From Panagrolaimus kolymaensis (taxonomy: Eukaryota; Nematoda; Chromadorea; Rhabditida; Panagrolaimidae): a stretch of DNA of 64,000 bases. The stretch covers positions 1,240,001 through 1,304,000 of the forward strand of contig JAJQJQ010000034.1 in NCBI GenBank assembly GCA_028622995.1. The letters are read 5' to 3'. Below the pieces are notes generated by a model. That model was not told where the DNA came from. It searched no databases and saw only the letters and a list, made by a program, of their open reading frames with translations. Position 1 is the stretch's first letter. Each line of letters starts with the position of its first letter. Of this stretch, positions 38,401 to 50,181 are shown one piece after another. Position numbers and translations under genes: made by a program.

Positions 38401-39876
38401 TCTCCTCTTTTGTAGAGTCAAACAAAGCAAATTTGCTTTTGATTTTTAACTAAAAATATTTATTTAAATTTCTGGACCTGGCAAAATTAGAGATGAAGAT
38501 TTTATTGAATTAAAAGGACCTAAGAAAATAAAATATAAGTCTCCTCTTTTGTAGAGTCAAACATAGCAAATTTGCTTTTGATTTTTTACTAAAAATATTT
38601 ATTTAAATTTCGGAACCTGGCAAAATTAGAGATGAAGATTTTATTGAATTAAAAGGACCTCAAAAAATAAAATAAAAGTCTCCTCTTTTGTAGAGTCAAA
38701 CAAAGCAAATTTGCTTTTGATTTTTAACTAAAAATATTTATTTAAATTTCTGAACCTGGCAAAATTAGAGATGAATATTTTATTGAATTAAAAGGACCTC
38801 AGAAGAAAAAATAAATGTCTCCTCTTTTGTAGAGTCAAACATAGCAAATTTGCTTTTGATTTTTTACTAAAAATATTTATTTAAATTTCGGAACCTGGCA
38901 AAATTAGAGATGAAGATTTTATTGAATTAAAAGGACCTCAGAAAATAAAATAAAAGTCTCCTCTTTTGTAGAGTCAAACATAGCAAATTTGCTTTTGATT
39001 TTTAACTAAAAATATTTATTTAAATTTCTGAACCTGGCAAAATTAGAGATGAAGATTTTATTGAATTAAAAGGACCTCAGAAAATAAAATAAAAGTCTCC
39101 TCTTTTGTAGAGTCAAACATAGCAAATTTGGTTTTGATTTTTTACTAAAAATATTTATTTAAATTTCGGAACCTGGCAAAATTAGAGATGAAGATTTTAT
39201 TGAATTAAAAGGACCTCAAAAAATAAAATAAAAGTCTCCTCTTTTGTAGAGTCAAACATAGCAAATTTGCTTTTGATTTTTTACTAAAAATATTTATTTA
39301 AATTTCGGAACCTGGCAAAATTAGAGATGAAGATTTTATTGAATTAAAAGGACCTCAAAAAATAAAATAAAAGTCTCCTCTTTTGTAGAGTCAAACAAAG
39401 CAAATTTGCTTTTGATTTTTAACTAAAAATATTTATTTAAATTTATGAACCTGGCAAAATTAGAGATGAATATTTTATTGAATTAAAAGGACCTCAGAAG
39501 AAAAAATAAATGTCTCCTCTTTTGTAGAGTCAAACATAGCAAATTTGGTTTTGATTTTTTACTAAAAATATTTATTTAAATTTCGGAACCTGGCAAAATT
39601 AGAGATGAAGATTTTATTGAATTAAAAGGACCTCAAAAAATAAAATAAAAGTCTCCTCTTTTGTAGAGTCAAACATAGCAAATTTGCTTTTGATTTTTTA
39701 CTAAAAATATTTATTTAAATTTCGGAACCTGGCAAAATTAGAGATGAAGATTTTATTGAATTAAAAGGACCTCAAAAAATAAAATAAAAGTCTCCTCTTT
39801 TGTAGAGTCAAACAAAGCAAATTTGCTTTTGATTTTTAACTAAAAATATTTATTTAAATTTCTGAACCTGCCAAAA
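35429..39876. repeat. Domain 9: 32 consecutive A monomers
   Basis: The 4589 bp between B starts 35288 and 39877 equal one B plus exactly 32 A, the longest B-free run. A variants partly alternate: monomers with catag, tttac and tttcgg followed by monomers with caaaaaat, caaag, ttaac and tttctg, an A-A dimer tendency without B. Units with gagatgaatatt followed by a B-like right junction (cagaagaaaaaat) recur at several places from 36.0 to 39.5 kb. Confidence 0.92.
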
Positions 39877-41710
39877 CGGGTGATGACTATTTTTTATGAA
39901 TAAATAGGATCTTCAGAAGAAAAAATAAATGTCTCCTCTTTTGTAGAGTCAAACATAGCAAATTTGCTTTTGATTTTTTACTAAAAATATTTATTTAAAT
40001 TTCTGAACCTGGCAAAATTAGAGATGAAGATTTTATTGAATTAAAAGGACCTCAGAAAATAAAATAAAAGTCTCCTCTTTTGTAGAGTCAAACATAGCAA
40101 ATTTGCTTTTGATTTTTTACTAAAAATATTTATTTAAATTTCGGAACCTGGCAAAATTAGAGATGAAGATTTTATTGAATTAAAAGGACCTCAGAAAATA
40201 AAATAAAAGTCTCCTCTTTTGTAGAGTCAAACAAAGCAAATTTGCTTTTGATTTTTAACTAAAAATATTTATTTAAATTTCTGAACCTGGCAAAATTAGA
40301 GATGAAGATTTTATTGAATTAAAAGGACCTCAGAAAATAAAATAAAAGTCTCCTCTTTTGTAGAGTCAAACAAAGCAAATTTGCTTTTGATTTTTAACTA
40401 AAAATATTTATTTTAATTTCTGAACCTGGCAAAATTAGAGATGAAGATTTTATTGAATTAAAAGGACCTCAGAAAATAAAATAAAAGTCTCCTCTTTTGT
40501 AGAGTCAAACATAGCAAATTTGCTTTTGATTTTTTACTAAAAATATTTATTTAAATTTCTGAACCTGGCAAAATTAGAGATGAAGATTTTATTGAATTAA
40601 AAGGACCTCAGAAAATAAAATAAAAGTCTCCTCTTTTGTAGAGTCAAACATAGCAAATTTGCTTTTGATTTTTTACTAAAAATATTTATTTAAATTTCTG
40701 AACCTGGCAAAATTAGAGATAAAGATTTTATTGAATTAAAAGGACCTCAGAAAATAAAATAAAAGTCTCCTCTTTTGTAGAGTCAAACATAGCAAATTTG
40801 CTTTTGATTTTTAACTAAAAATATTTATTTAAATTTCTTAACCTGCCAAAACGGGTGATGACTATTTTTTATGAATAAATAGGATCTTCAGAAGAAAAAA
40901 TAAATGTCTCCTCTTTTGTAGAGTCAAACATAGCAAATTTGCTTTTGATTTTTTACTAAAAATATTTATTTAAATTTCTGAACCTGGCAAAATTAGAGAT
41001 GAAGATTTTATTGAATTAAAAGGACCTCAGAAAATAAAATAAAAGTCTCCTCTTTTGTAGAGTCAAACATAGCAAATTTGCTTTTGATTTTTTACTAAAA
41101 ATATTTATTTAAATTTCTGAACCTGGCAAAATTAGAGATAAAGATTTTATTGAATTAAAAGGACCTCAGAAAATAAAATAAAAGTCTCCTCTTTTGTAGA
41201 GTCAAACATAGCAAATTTGCTTTTGATTTTTTACTAAAAATATTTATTTAAATTTCGGAACCTGGCAAAATTAGAGATGAAGATTTTATTGAATTAAAAG
41301 GACCTCAGAAAATAAAATAAAAGTCTCCTCTTTTGTAGAGTCAAACATAGCAAATTTGCTTTTGATTTTTAACTAAAAATATTTATTTAAATTTCGGAAC
41401 CTGGCAAAATTAGAGATGAAGATTTTATTGAATTAAAAGGACCTCAGAAAATAAAATAAAAGTCTCCTCTTTTGTAGAGTCAAACATAGCAAATTTGCTT
41501 TTGATTTTTAACTAAAAATATTTATTTAAATTTCGGAACCTGGCAAAATTAGAGATGAAGATTTTATTGAATTAAAAGGACCTCAGAAAATAAAATAAAA
41601 GTCTCCTCTTTTGTAGAGTCAAACATAGCAAATTTGCTTTTGATTTTTTACTAAAAATATTTATTTAAATTTCGGAACCTGGCAAAATTAGAGATGAAGA
41701 TTTTATTGAA

Positions 41711-41905
41711 TTAAAAGGACCTCAGAAAATAAAATAAAAGTCTCCTCTTTTGTAGAGTCAAACATAGCAAATTTGCTTTTGATTTTTTACTAAAAATATT
41801 TATTTGAATTTCGGAACCTGGCAAAATTAGAGATGAAGATTTTATTGAATAAATAGGATCTTCAGAAGAAAAAATAAATGTCTCCTCTTTTGTAGAGTCA
41901 AACAT
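41711..41905 (-). other. Chance 64-codon ORF in satellite, not a gene
   Basis: The longest reading frame in the window starts at ATG in the reverse complement of tcaaacat, inside a chimeric monomer, and reads leftward through most of the next one. The usual stop is the TAA in the reverse complement of atttaaattt. Here the g at 41806 (tatttgaattt) changes it to CAA. The frame thus exists because of one point change plus the one-base length change of the chimera. Its product is low-complexity, with no domain, signal or membrane segment that I recognise. There is no sign of selection and no promoter. I do not regard it as coding. Confidence 0.9.
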
Positions 41906-41966
41906 AGCAAATTTGCTTTTGATTTTTTACTAAAAATATTTATTTAAATTTCTGAACCTGGCAAAA
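41827..41966. repeat. A/B chimeric monomer, 140 bp
   Basis: It starts as A (ttagagatgaag, attttatt) and switches at gaat to B (aaataggatcttcagaag). It contains one of B's two extra bases, giving 140 bp. It is the reciprocal junction type to the monomer at 1947. Confidence 0.93.
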
Positions 41967-43497
41967 TTAGAGATGAAGATTTTATTGAATTAAAAGGACC
42001 TCAGAAAATAAAATAAAAGTCTCCTCTTTTGTAGAGTCAAACATAGCAAATTTGCTTTTGATTTTTTACTAAAAATATTTATTTAAATTTCGGAACCTGG
42101 CAAAATTAGAGATGAAGATTTTATTGAATTAAAAGGACCTCAAAAAATAAAATAAAAGTCTCCTCTTTTGTAGAGTCAAACAAAGCAAATTTGCTTTTGA
42201 TTTTTAACTAAAAATATTTATTTAAATTTCTGAACCTGGCAAAATTAGAGATGAAGATTTTATTGAATTAAAAGGACCTCAGAAAATAAAATAAAAGTCT
42301 CCTCTTTTGTAGAGTCAAACAAAGCAAATTTGCTTTTGATTTTTAACTAAAAATATTTATTTTAATTTCTGAACCTGGCAAAATTAGAGATGAAGATTTT
42401 ATTGAATTAAAAGGACCTCAGAAAATAAAATAAAAGTCTCCTCTTTTGTAGAGTCAAACATAGCAAATTTGCTTTTGATTTTTTACTAAAAATATTTATT
42501 TAAATTTCTGAACCTGGCAAAATTAGAGATAAAGATTTTATTGAATTAAAAGGACCTCAGAAAATAAAATAAAAGTCTCCTCTTTTGTAGAGTCAAACAT
42601 AGCAAATTTGCTTTTGATTTTTTACTAAAAATATTTATTTAAATTTCGGAACCTGGCAAAATTAGAGATGAAGATTTTATTGAATTAAAAGGACCTCAGA
42701 AAATAAAATAAAAGTCTCCTCTTTTGTAGAGTCAAACATAGCAAATTTGCTTTTGATTTTTAACTAAAAATATTTATTTAAATTTCTTAACCTGCCAAAA
42801 CGGGTGATGACTATTTTTTATGAATAAATAGGATCTTCAGAAGAAAAAATAAATGTCTCCTCTTTTGTAGAGTCAAACATAGCAAATTTGCTTTTGATTT
42901 TTTACTAAAAATATTTATTTAAATTTCTGAACCTGGCAAAATTAGAGATGAAGATTTTATTGAATTAAAAGGACCTCAGAAAATAAAATAAAAGTCTCCT
43001 CTTTTGTAGAGTCAAACATAGCAAATTTGCTTTTGATTTTTTACTAAAAATATTTATTTAAATTTCGGAACCTGGCAAAATTAGAGATGAAGATTTTATT
43101 GAATTAAAAGGACCTCAAAAAATAAAATAAAAGTCTCCTCTTTTGTAGAGTCAAACAAAGCAAATTTGCTTTTGATTTTTAACTAAAAATATTTATTTAA
43201 ATTTCTGAACCTGGCAAAATTAGAGATGAAGATTTTATTGAATTAAAAGGACCTCAGAAAATAAAATAAATGTCTCCTCTTTTGTAGAGTCAAACAAAGC
43301 AAATTTGCTTTTGATTTTTTACTAAAAATATTTATTTAAATTTCGGAACCTGGCAAAATTAGAGATGAAGATTTTATTGAATTAAAAGGACCTCAGAAAA
43401 TAAAATAAAAGTCTCCTCTTTTGTAGAGTCAAACATAGCAAATTTGCTTTTGATTTTTTACTAAAAATATTTATTTAAATTTCGGAACCTGGCAAAA

Positions 43498-43637
43498 TTA
43501 GAGATGAAGATTTTATTGAATAAATAGGATCTTCAGAAGAAAAAATAAATGTCTCCTCTTTTGTAGAGTCAAACATAGCAAATTTGCTTTTGATTTTTTA
43601 CTAAAAATATTTATTTAAATTTCGGAACCTGGCAAAA
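43498..43637. repeat. A/B chimeric monomer, 140 bp
   Basis: Same switch at gaat as at 41827, followed by aaataggatcttcagaag and aaatgtctcc. The same junction 1671 bp away suggests duplication of one event, or a preferred switch point. Confidence 0.92.
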
Positions 43638-43776
43638 TTAGAGATGAAGATTTTATTGAATTAAAAGGACCTCAGAAAATAAAATAAAAGTCTCCTCTTT
43701 TGTAGAGTCAAACATAGCAAATTTGCTTTTGATTTTTAACTAAAAATATTTATTTAAATTTCTTAACCTGCCAAAA

Positions 43777-43917
43777 CGGGTGATGACTATTTTTTATGAA
43801 TAAATAGGATCTTCAGAAAATAAAATAAAAGTCTCCTCTTTTGTAGAGTCAAACATAGCAAATTTGCTTTTGATTTTTTACTAAAAATATTTATTTAAAT
43901 TTCGGAACCTGGCAAAA
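43777..43917. repeat. B monomer with A-type right junction
   Basis: B through ggatcttcag, then A-type aaaataaaataaaag instead of aagaaaaaataaatg. The length stays 141 bp because the two versions of this segment are equally long. Confidence 0.9.
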
Positions 43918-44057
43918 TTAGAGATGAAGATTTTATTGAATAAATAGGATCTTCAGAAGAAAAAATAAAAGTCTCCTCTTTTGTAGAGTCAAACATAGCA
44001 AATTTGCTTTTGATTTTTTACTAAAAATATTTATTTAAATTTCTGAACCTGGCAAAA
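43918..44057. repeat. A/B chimeric monomer, 140 bp, back-switched
   Basis: A up to gaat, B through ggatcttcagaag, then aaaag rather than aaatg before tctcc. This means two switches within about 35 bp. Confidence 0.9.
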
Positions 44058-47000
44058 TTAGAGATAAAGATTTTATTGAATTAAAAGGACCTCAGAAAAT
44101 AAAATAAAAGTCTCCTCTTTTGTAGAGTCAAACATAGCAAATTTGCTTTTGATTTTTTACTAAAAATATTTATTTAAATTTCGGAACCTGGCAAAATTAG
44201 AGATGAAGATTTTATTGAATTAAAAGGACCTCAGAAAATAAAATAAAAGTCTCCTCTTTTGTAGAGTCAAACATAGCAAATTTGCTTTTGATTTTTAACT
44301 AAAAATATTTATTTAAATTTCTTAACCTGCCAAAACGGGTGATGACTATTTTTTATGAATAAATAGGATCTTCAGAAGAAAAAATAAATGTCTCCTCTTT
44401 TGTAGAGTCAAACATAGCAAATTTGCTTTTGATTTTTTACTAAAAATATTTATTTAAATTTCTGAACCTGGCAAAATTAGAGATGAAGATTTTATTGAAT
44501 TAAAAGGACCTCAGAAAATAAAATAAAAGTCTCCTCTTTTGTAGAGTCAAACATAGCAAATTTGGTTTTGATTTTTTACTAAAAATATTTATTTAAATTT
44601 CGGAACCTGGCAAAATTAGAGATGAAGATTTTATTGAATTAAAAGGACCTCAAAAAATAAAATAAAAGTCTCCTCTTTTGTAGAGTCAAACAAAGCAAAT
44701 TTGCTTTTGATTTTTAACTAAAAATATTTATTTAAATTTCTGAACCTGGCAAAATTAGAGATGAATATTTTATTGAATTAAAAGGACCTCAGAAGAAAAA
44801 ATAAATGTCTCCTCTTTTGTAGAGTCAAACATAGCAAATTTGCTTTTGATTTTTTACTAAAAATATTTATTTAAATTTCTGAACCTGGTAAAATTAGAGA
44901 TGAAGATTTTATTGAATTAAAAGGACCTCAGAAGAAAAAATAAAAGTCTCCTCTTTTGTAGAGTCAAACATAGCAAATTTGCTTTTGATTTTTAACTAAA
45001 AATATTTATTTAAATTTCTGAACCTGGCAAAATTAGAGATGAAGATTTTATTGAATTAAAAGGACCTCAGAAGAAAAAATAAATGTCTCCTCTTTTGTAG
45101 AGTCAAACATAGCAAATTTGCTTTTGATTTTTTACTAAAAATATTTATTTAAATTTCTGAACCTGGCAAAATTAGAGATGAAGATTTTATTGAATTAAAA
45201 GGACCTCAGAAAATAAAATAAAAGTCTCCTCTTTTGTAGAGTCAAACATAGCAAATTTGCTTTTGATTTTTTACTAAAAATATTTATTTAAATTTCTGAA
45301 CCTGGCAAAATTAGAGATGAAGATTTTATTGAATTAAAAGGACCTCAGAAAATAAAATAAAAGTCTCCTCTTTTGTAGAGTCAAACATAGCAAATTTGCT
45401 TTTGATTTTTTACTAAAAATATTTATTTAAATTTCGGAACCTGGCAAAATTAGAGATGAAGATTTTATTGAATTAAAAGGACCTCAAAAAATAAAATAAA
45501 AGTCTCCTCTTTTGTAGAGTCAAACAAAGCAAATTTGCTTTTGATTTTTAACTAAAAATATTTATTTAAATTTCTGAACCTGGCAAAATTAGAGATGAAG
45601 ATTTTATTGAATTAAAAGGACCTCAGAAAATAAAATAAAAGTCTCCTCTTTTGTAGAGTCAAACATAGCAAATTTGCTTTTGATTTTTTACTAAAAATAT
45701 TTATTTAAATTTCTGAACCTGGCAAAATTAGAGATGAAGATTTTATTGAAGTAAAAGGACCTCAGAAAATAAAATAAAAGTCTCCTCTTTTGTAGAGTCA
45801 AACATAGCAAATTTGCATTTGATTTTTTACCAAAAATATTTATTTAAATTTCGGAACCTGGCAAAATTAGAGATGAAGATTTTATTGAATTAAAAGGACC
45901 TCAGAAAATAAAATAAAAGTCTCCTCTTTTGTAGAGTCAAACATAGCAAATTTGCTTTTGATTTTTTACTAAAAATATTTATTTAAATTTCTGAACCTGG
46001 CAAAATTAGAGATGAAGATTTTATTGAATTAAAAGGACCTCAGAAAATAAAATAAAAGTCTCCTCTTTTGTAGAGTCAAACATAGCAAATTTGCTTTTGA
46101 TTTTTTACTAAAAATATTTATTTAAATTTCTGAACCTGGCAAAATTAGAGATGAAGATTTTATTGAATTAAAAGGACCTCAGAAAATAAAATAAAAGTCT
46201 CCTCTTTTGTAGAGTCAAACATAGCAAATTTGCTTTTGATTTTTTACTAAAAATATTTATTTAAATTTCGGAACCTGGCAAAATTAGAGATGAAGATTTT
46301 ATTGAATTAAAAGGACCTCAGAAAATAAAATAAAAGTCTCCTCTTTTGTAGAGTCAAACATAGCAAATTTGCTTTTGATTTTTTACTAAAAATATTTATT
46401 TAAATTTCTGAACCTGGCAAAATTAGAGATGAAGATTTTATTGAATTAAAAGGACCTCAGAAAATAAAATAAAAGTCTCCTCTTTTGTAGAGTCAAACAT
46501 AGCAAATTTGCTTTTGATTTTTTACTAAAAATATTTATTTAAATTTCGGAACCTGGCAAAATTAGAGATGAAGATTTTATTGAATTAAAAGGACCTCAAA
46601 AAATAAAATAAAAGTCTCCTCTTTTGTAGAGTCAAACAAAGCAAATTTGCTTTTGATTTTTAACTAAAAATATTTATTTAAATTTCTGAACCTGGCAAAA
46701 TTAGAGATGAAGATTTTATTGAATTAAAAGGACCTCAGAAAATAAAATAAAAGTCTCCTCTTTTGTAGAGTCAAACAAAGCAAATTTGCTTTTGATTTTT
46801 AACTAAAAATATTTATTTAAATTTCTGAACCTGGCAAAATTAGAGATGAAGATTTTATTGAATTAAAAGGACCTCAGAAAATAAAATAAAAGTCTCCTCT
46901 TTTGTAGAGTCAAACATAGCAAATTTGCTTTTGATTTTTTACTAAAAATATTTATTTAAATTTCTGAACCTGGCAAAATTAGAGATGAAGATTTTATTGA

Positions 47001-50000
47001 ATTAAAAGGACCTCAGAAAATAAAATAAAAGTCTCCTCTTTTGTAGAGTCAAACAAAGCAAATTTGCTTTTGATTTTTAACTAAAAATATTTATTTAAAT
47101 TTCTGAACCTGGCAAAATTAGAGATGAAGATTTTATTGAATTAAAAGGACCTCAGAAAATAAAATAAAAGTCTCCTCTTTTGTAGAGTCAAACATAGCAA
47201 ATTTGCTTTTGATTTTTTACTAAAAATATTTATTTAAATTTCTGAACCTGGCAAAATTAGAGATGAAGATTTTATTGAATTAAAAGGACCTCAGAAAATA
47301 AAATAAAAGTCTCCTCTTTTGTAGAGTCAAACATAGCAAATTTGCTTTTGATTTTTTACTAAAAATATTTATTTAAATTTCGGAACCTGGCAAAATTAGA
47401 GATGAATATTTTATTGAATTAAAAGGACCTCAAAAAATAAAATAAAAGTCTCCTCTTTTGTAGAGTCAAACAAAGCAAATTTGCTTTTGATTTTTAACTA
47501 AAAATATTTATTTAAATTTCTTAACCTGCCAAAACGGGTGATGACTATTTTTTATGAATAAATAGGATCTTCAGAAGAAAAAATAAATGTCTCCTCTTTT
47601 GTAGAGTCAAACATAGCAAATTTGCTTTTGATTTTTTACTAAAAATATTTATTTAAATTTCTGAACCTGGCAAAATTAGAGATGAAGATTTTATTGAATT
47701 AAAAGGACCTCAGAAAATAAAATAAAAGTCTCCTCTTTTGTAGAGTCAAACATAGCAAATTTGCTTTTGATTTTTAACTAAAAATATTTATTTAAATTTC
47801 TTAACCTGCCAAAACGGGTGATGACTATTTTTTATGAATAAATAGGATCTTCAGAAGAAAAAATAAATGTCTCCTCTTTTGTAGAGTCAAACATAGCAAA
47901 TTTGCTTTTGATTTTTTACTAAAAATATTTATTTAAATTTCTGAACCTGGCAAAATTAGAGATGAAGATTTTATTGAATTAAAAGGACCTCAGAAAATAA
48001 AATAAAAGTCTCCTCTTTTGTAGAGTCAAACATAGCAAATTTGGTTTTGATTTTTTACTAAAAATATTTATTTAAATTTCGGAACCTGGCAAAATTAGAG
48101 ATGAAGATTTTATTGAATTAAAAGGACCTCAAAAAATAAAATAAAAGTCTCCTCTTTTGTAGAGTCAAACAAAGCAAATTTGCTTTTGATTTTTAACTAA
48201 AAATATTTATTTAAATTTCTGAACCTGGCAAAATTAGAGATGAATATTTTATTGAATTAAAAGGACCTCAGAAGAAAAAATAAATGTCTCCTCTTTTGTA
48301 GAGTCAAACATAGCAAATTTGCTTTTGATTTTTTACTAAAAATATTTATTTAAATTTCGGAACCTGGCAAAATTAGAGATGAAGATTTTATTGAATTAAA
48401 AGGACCTCAAAAAATAAAATAAAAGTCTCCTCTTTTGTAGAGTCAAACAAAGCAAATTTGCTTTTGATTTTTAACTAAAAATATTTATTTAAATTTCTTA
48501 ACCTGCCAAAACGGGTGATGACTATTTTTTATGAATAAATAGGATCTTCAGAAGAAAAAATAAATGTCTCCTCTTTTGTAGAGTCAAACATAGCAAATTT
48601 GCTTTTGATTTTTTACTAAAAATATTTATTTAAATTTCGGAACCTGGCAAAATTAGAGATGAAGATTTTATTGAATTAAAAGGACCTCAAAAAATAAAAT
48701 AAAAGTCTCCTCTTTTGTAGAGTCAAACAAAGCAAATTTGCTTTTGATTTTTAACTAAAAATATTTATTTAAATTTCTGAACCTGGCAAAATTAGAGATG
48801 AATATTTTATTGAATTAAAAGGACCTCAGAAGAAAAAATAAATGTCTCCTCTTTTGTAGAGTCAAACATAGCAAATTTGCTTTTGATTTTTTACTAAAAA
48901 TATTTATTTAAATTTCGGAACCTGGCAAAATTAGAGATGAAGATTTTATTGAATTAAAAGGACCTCAGAAGAAAAAATAAATGTCTCCTCTTTTGTAGAG
49001 TCAAACATAGCAAATTTGCTTTTGATTTTTTACTAAAAATATTTATTTAAATTTCGGAACCTGGCAAAATTAGAGATGAAGATTTTATTGAATTAAAAGG
49101 ACCTCAGAAGAAAAAATAAATGTCTCCTCTTTTGTAGAGTCAAACATAGCAAATTTGCTTTTGATTTTTTACTAAAAATATTTATTTAAATTTCTGAACC
49201 TGGCAAAATTAGAGATGAATATTTTATTGAATTAAAAGGACCTCAGAAGAAAAAATAAATGTCTCCTCTTTTGTAGAGTCAAACATAGCAAATTTGCTTT
49301 TGATTTTTTACTAAAAATATTTATTTAAATTTCGGAACCTGGCAAAATTAGAGATGAAGATTTTATTGAATTAAAAGGACCTCAAAAAATAAAATAAAAG
49401 TCTCCTCTTTTGTAGAGTCAAACAAAGCAAATTTGCTTTTGATTTTTAACTAAAAATATTTATTTAAATTTCTGAACCTGGCAAAATTAGAGATGAAGAT
49501 TTTATTGAATTAAAAGGACCTCAAAAAATAAAATAAAAGTCTCCTCTTTTGTAGAGTCAAACAAAGCAAATTTGCTTTTGATTTTTAACTAAAAATATTT
49601 ATTTAAATTTCTGAACCTGGCAAAATTAGAGATGAAGATTTTATTGAATTAAAAGGACCTCAAAAAATAAAATAAAAGTCTCCTCTTTTGTAGAGTCAAA
49701 CAAAGCAAATTTGCTTTTGATTTTTAACTAAAAATATTTATTTAAATTTCTGAACCTGGCAAAATTAGAGATGAATATTTTATTGAATTAAAAGGACCTC
49801 AGAAGAAAAAATAAATGTCTCCTCTTTTGTAGAGTCAAACATAGCAAATTTGCTTTTGATTTTTTACTAAAAATATTTATTTAAATTTCTGAACCTGGCA
49901 AAATTAGAGATGAAGATTTTATTGAATTAAAAGGACCTCAAAAAATAAAATAAAAGTCTCCTCTTTTGTAGAGTCAAACAAAGCAAATTTGCTTTTGATT

Positions 50001-50181
50001 TTTAACTAAAAATATTTATTTAAATTTCTGAACCTGGCAAAATTAGAGATGAAGATTTTATTGAATTAAAAGGACCTCAAAAAATAAAATAAAAGTCTCC
50101 TCTTTTGTAGAGTCAAACAAAGCAAATTTGCTTTTGATTTTTAACTAAAAATATTTATTTAAATTTCTGAACCTGCCAAAA

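Larger units (their letters stand above)
39877..50181. repeat. Domain 10: sparse B, cttaacc marker
   Basis: B starts: 39877, 40852, 42801, 43777, 44336, 47535, 47815 and 48512. Spacing is 7, 14, 7, 4, 23, 2, 5 and 12 monomers. In every case except 39877 the monomer before B ends tttcttaacctgcc in place of tttctgaacctgcc, seven copies confined to this domain. Another marker, gagataaag, is at 40721, 41140, 42531 and 44066; the last two sit 270 bp before a B start and are 1535 bp apart. Three 140-bp A/B chimeras fall here. tttggttttg monomers occur near 44.56 and 48.04 kb, as they do near 39.13 and 39.54 kb. Confidence 0.9.

Noticed and set aside
41711..41905. 64-codon reverse-strand ORF as a gene
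   Set aside because: It is made of ordinary satellite and owes its length to one lost stop and a chimeric monomer. It has no recognisable domain and no equivalent in the other monomers.
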